DNA of 6,172 nt. Source: Candidatus Woesearchaeota archaeon. GTDB taxonomy: Archaea; Nanobdellota; Nanobdellia; Woesearchaeales; JACQSR01. The notes beneath the pieces were generated by a model. That model did not search any database. It was not told the DNA's origin and saw only the letters and a program-made list of their open reading frames with translations. The stretch is from assembly GCA_023255615.1 (NCBI GenBank), contig JAHFLI010000074.1, forward strand, positions 1-6,172. The letters are read 5' to 3'. The translations under genes were made by a program, and so were the position numbers. Below are positions 4,901 to 6,172 of this stretch, piece by piece (position 1 is the first letter of the stretch; the number at the start of each line of letters is the position of its first letter).

Positions 4901-5676
4901 ATGACAGTATCGGAAATGTGATGACGATTACAAACACCACTCTTTATGCGGTTGACATCGGTTCTGGAGGAGGATCTGGTAACACAGGAGGCGGCGGGGG
5001 TGGAGGAGGAAGTGCAGGAGGTGCAGGAGGTGGATCAGTAAAAAAGCTTCCAAACAAAGTACAATTCTTCTCAGAAATCCACGCCCATGAAAAAAACGAA
5101 ATAACTATTGCAAATGATTTACTTGATCTTACCAAAGCTATTTTTTTTACCAACAAAGATCTCAAAGGAGTAACAGTTACACTGGAAAAAATAAATGATT
5201 CACAAACGATCCCTCTCGATGACACATACACCTATTATCAAGCAAAGCTCGATAAATTCACTGACGATGATATTAGTGCAGTTACTTTAAGTTTTCGAGT
5301 CAACGCTCAATGGATCTCATCAGGATCGTATGATGAAAACACCGTCGAGATGAAAAAATTATTTGGGTCGACGTGGAAACCATTGCCGACAAAACTGACG
5401 TCAAAGGATTCAACGTACTTTTATTACGATGCACTTTCAACATCCTTCTCACAATTCGCTGTAACGGCAAAAAAGAAAGAATGGGAACAACAACCAAAAG
5501 AAATACCAGTAACACCTGAGAGTAAAAACAATTTCACGGTACCTCAACAAAATTCTTCTGAATCTCTTCCTCAATTAACACCACCCCAACAAACGATCTG
5601 GCTTTTCTTAGCAGCGGGATTAGCAATTATCTCTGTGCTTCTTTTTATTTTTTTCAAGAAGAAGACTTCGAAATAA
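1972..5676 (+). CDS. Secreted membrane-anchored S8 (subtilisin-like) serine protease with PGF-pre-PGF domain
   Basis: This 1234-residue endopeptidase is predicted to be displayed on the cell surface. A signal peptide covers about residues 1-20, ending Val-Ser-Ala-Ala. An I9-type inhibitory propeptide (about 35-128) would act as chaperone and be removed on maturation. The catalytic domain spans about 150-435 with an intact triad: Asp162 (VIDTGID), His207 (HGHGTHVAG), Ser377 (GTSMATPHVAG), plus oxyanion Asn305 (AAGNDG). It contains eight cysteines, so disulfides are likely. Ig-like beta repeats follow (about 440-705). An Asp-rich thrombospondin type 3-like calcium motif (DFDNDG, DADDDGDG) lies at 709-737. 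A beta-rich region with cysteines includes CRYS at 931 and VLCND at 974-978. Next come a Gly linker (997-1022), a PGF-pre-PGF-type domain (about 1024-1166, ending FSQFAVT), a Pro/Gln stalk, and one membrane helix (about 1209-1227) with the tail KKKTSK. Over 50 Asn-x-Ser/Thr sequons imply heavy N-glycosylation. Substrate unknown. Confidence 0.95.
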   Translation: MQKEWIWFSLVVALALSVSAATVDHAIDSQLQKNNDVPVIITLNDQPLLGVRAQSIAHEKEKIHDLQQNVLDDFAVSTQSTEKKEFVLKNRYSSLPMLSGKISKSALEKLKKNKFIERIELDKNYSIFLTGSSPQINATKVQGLVYNNTNVTGAGVTVCVIDTGIDYTHPAFGGCTQAQFTLGTCSKIIGGYDYQNNDNNPIDDHGHGTHVAGIVASENDTYRGIAYGAKLVALKVCDSGGSCSTSNMIAGMDWCKNNRTIFNISVATMSIGGSTFTDSCDSQADSNAANQLVGQGIFFSIAAGNDGSSTSIADPACASNATAVGSVTNSDSISSFSNRAPFMKLLAPGSSITSTVPYSGASTLVSSTGIQSASGTSMATPHVAGAAALLIQFKRLEKNQNLTPVQIEKALNSTGKNITDGSNVYVRINIFDALASLDTSPPNVTFVAPTPTNNTITFNKSITINITSIEVLHTGLLEWNGTNQTMNGAATNRFLVKSNLGLGLYQYKVFGNDSAGNVAVTGTQFVNISNNAPTVAPSLNTSDNLNRTNGTLLGIWTFSDGDGDTQQLNETKWYNNTLEITALRNLTSVSAGNTTKADNWTLGVRGFDGYVWSTWTNSTVLIIQNSAPVLGVISNTTINETDLFTANSSGEVNPTDNDNDVLVINYSSPLNASGQWKTTVNNGSTYSVWANATDGTATTSRNFVITVIDRPDFDNDGIIDLYDADDDGDGLSDTDDSIKGNFTHVTTTVPFFNLSVNGTFNLTQIFNKSYEVKIFNQTREYLRFNFSFNVSVLDLSNLTVEINNGTLGSFVISGISLGAGNTKTAFIDNTSRVNGVCIKDTPTIASVGNITGNCSAPYETFVRCPGTKSQYACIENGSRWMITGLNNSGIQQQNDTLPPKILTIGPSGTQATSDSSVGVTLTTTTDENATCRYSQTANINYSTMVFNLSFDAAWMAHTQLFSYTADDDNETFYVLCNDSIGNVMTITNTTLYAVDIGSGGGSGNTGGGGGGGGSAGGAGGGSVKKLPNKVQFFSEIHAHEKNEITIANDLLDLTKAIFFTNKDLKGVTVTLEKINDSQTIPLDDTYTYYQAKLDKFTDDDISAVTLSFRVNAQWISSGSYDENTVEMKKLFGSTWKPLPTKLTSKDSTYFYYDALSTSFSQFAVTAKKKEWEQQPKEIPVTPESKNNFTVPQQNSSESLPQLTPPQQTIWLFLAAGLAIISVLLFIFFKKKTSK
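4960..5037 (+). repeat. Glycine-rich linker-coding tract
   Basis: GGA/GGC/GGT-rich low-complexity DNA inside the protease gene encodes residues 997-1022, mostly Gly with some Ser and Ala, including eight Gly in a row. It separates the beta-rich stalk from the membrane-proximal PGF-pre-PGF-type domain and would act as a flexible hinge. Such tracts change length easily by slippage. The opposite strand reads as a proline-rich open frame that is only a shadow. Confidence 0.8.
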
Positions 5677-6172
5677 CGTAGAGATGACGTTTCTCTTTCC
5701 CCGTTTCAACTTCTCGTTTCTCTCTAATCGAAAATTTATATTTTTCAATAAATGGAAAAAGAAAATCAATACTCTCACTCAAAATAACCATCGTTCCTTT
5801 ATCTTTCAACACATATTCTACATTATAGAAGAATTCATTGAAGATCTTCTCCATCTTTTTGAAATTTCCGTCTTTCCGAACATCAGGAAGTTTCGAGACA
5901 ATGTGGTGGATACTTTTTTTCTCAAATTTGATGTCCATCCATTCGACGTCACTCCGGGAAAAGGTAATCTCTTTGACTATGCCTGCGATTTTCGCATTTT
6001 TCTTCGTAGACATGACGTTCATATGGTTGGCATCAATAGCAATAATGGTGGACGTTCCTTCTTTGAACGACTTGTCTATCTTATCAAGATCCCCTCCAGA
6101 AAATTTTTCTTTTTCATAAAACCGTGGAGATTTTCTTGAAACGAAAAGAGCGGCTTCGATACAAATCGTACC
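5654..6172 (-). CDS. THUMP-type/UPF0020 RNA methyltransferase, C-terminal part (5' end beyond right edge)
   Basis: The frame is open from the window edge, so the usual N-terminal part (in this family a THUMP domain) is not seen. The 172 visible residues match the Rossmann methyltransferase domain of the Trm11/Trm14/RlmL group, which makes N2-methylguanosine in tRNA or rRNA using S-adenosylmethionine. It begins with Gly-Thr-Ile-Cys-Ile-Glu-Ala-Ala, the end of the Gly-Ser-Gly-Thr SAM loop. Next is Ile-Ile-Ala-Ile-Asp-Ala-Asn, whose acidic residue binds ribose, then Asn-Ala-Lys-Ile-Ala-Gly-Ile and a Ser-Asp-Val-Glu-Trp turn, and then Ile-Val-Ser-Lys-Leu-Pro where the catalytic Asn/Asp-Pro-Pro-Tyr is expected. 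That motif is therefore degenerate. The domain ends with strand-helix pairs and His-Leu-Tyr-Val-Ile-Ser. The ATG at 6022 is internal, because conserved sequence continues upstream. Its 3' end overlaps the protease by 23 bp, convergently. The substrate cannot be told. Confidence 0.75.
   Translation of the reverse strand, partial: GTICIEAALFVSRKSPRFYEKEKFSGGDLDKIDKSFKEGTSTIIAIDANHMNVMSTKKNAKIAGIVKEITFSRSDVEWMDIKFEKKSIHHIVSKLPDVRKDGNFKKMEKIFNEFFYNVEYVLKDKGTMVILSESIDFLFPFIEKYKFSIREKREVETGKEKRHLYVISKSSS

Noticed and set aside
4944..5231. Minus-strand open frame with a poly-proline run
   Set aside because: The proline run is the complement of the glycine linker codons of the protease, so it is a compositional shadow.
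5684..6139. 151-codon Phe-rich plus-strand open frame at the right edge
   Set aside because: It is antisense to the methyltransferase, whose motifs are recognisable. The Phe content is the complement of Lys/Glu codons.
1..6172. CRISPR arrays, insertion sequences, tRNA genes, integrase or phage genes
   Set aside because: I looked for regularly spaced repeats, transposase motifs and cloverleaf-like segments on both strands and saw none.

Overview
The window looks archaeal, most likely from a DPANN lineage of the Woesearchaeales/Pacearchaeales kind; that lineage call is inference, not something a single gene proves. Supporting signs are an archaeal alpha-NAC homologue, an archaeal Sec61-beta, an RNase P RNA with archaeal-looking conserved regions, a sequon-rich S8 surface protease ending in a PGF-pre-PGF-type domain, and promoters made of a TATA box (plus a purine-rich BRE in the best case) about 26 nt upstream of start codons that lack Shine-Dalgarno sequences. 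Base composition is A+T-rich.

Layout, left to right. A protein gene truncated by the left edge (1-256, minus) and an 82-residue unknown gene (346-594, plus) diverge from an 89-bp spacer holding two back-to-back leaderless promoters. After a short convergent gap comes a minus-strand block read from right to left: RNase P RNA (1570-1244), Sec61-beta (1234-1061) and alpha-NAC (1060-701). Only 9 bp separate the RNA from the Sec61-beta start, and the Sec61-beta stop codon abuts the GTG start of NAC. The rnpB promoter TATA (1593-1600) lies 26 nt before the 5' end predicted independently from the P1 helix. Diverging to the right is a small lipoprotein-like gene (1650-1865) that may be frameshifted. 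Then comes a 1234-residue secreted, membrane-anchored subtilisin-like protease (1972-5676). The right edge holds the C-terminal part of a minus-strand THUMP-type/UPF0020 RNA methyltransferase (5654-6172), whose 3' end overlaps that of the protease by 23 bp.

Functionally, the rnpB-Sec61beta-NAC block joins tRNA 5' processing to handling and membrane insertion of nascent proteins. The small lipoprotein-like protein and the protease are themselves probable clients of the Sec route. No CRISPR array, insertion sequence, tRNA, rRNA or obvious defence system is visible. The points most worth a second look are the RNA-to-protein operon arrangement with a palindrome over the rnpB start site, the possible frameshift in the lipoprotein-like gene, the degenerate catalytic motif of the methyltransferase, and the unrecognised divergent gene pair at the left.
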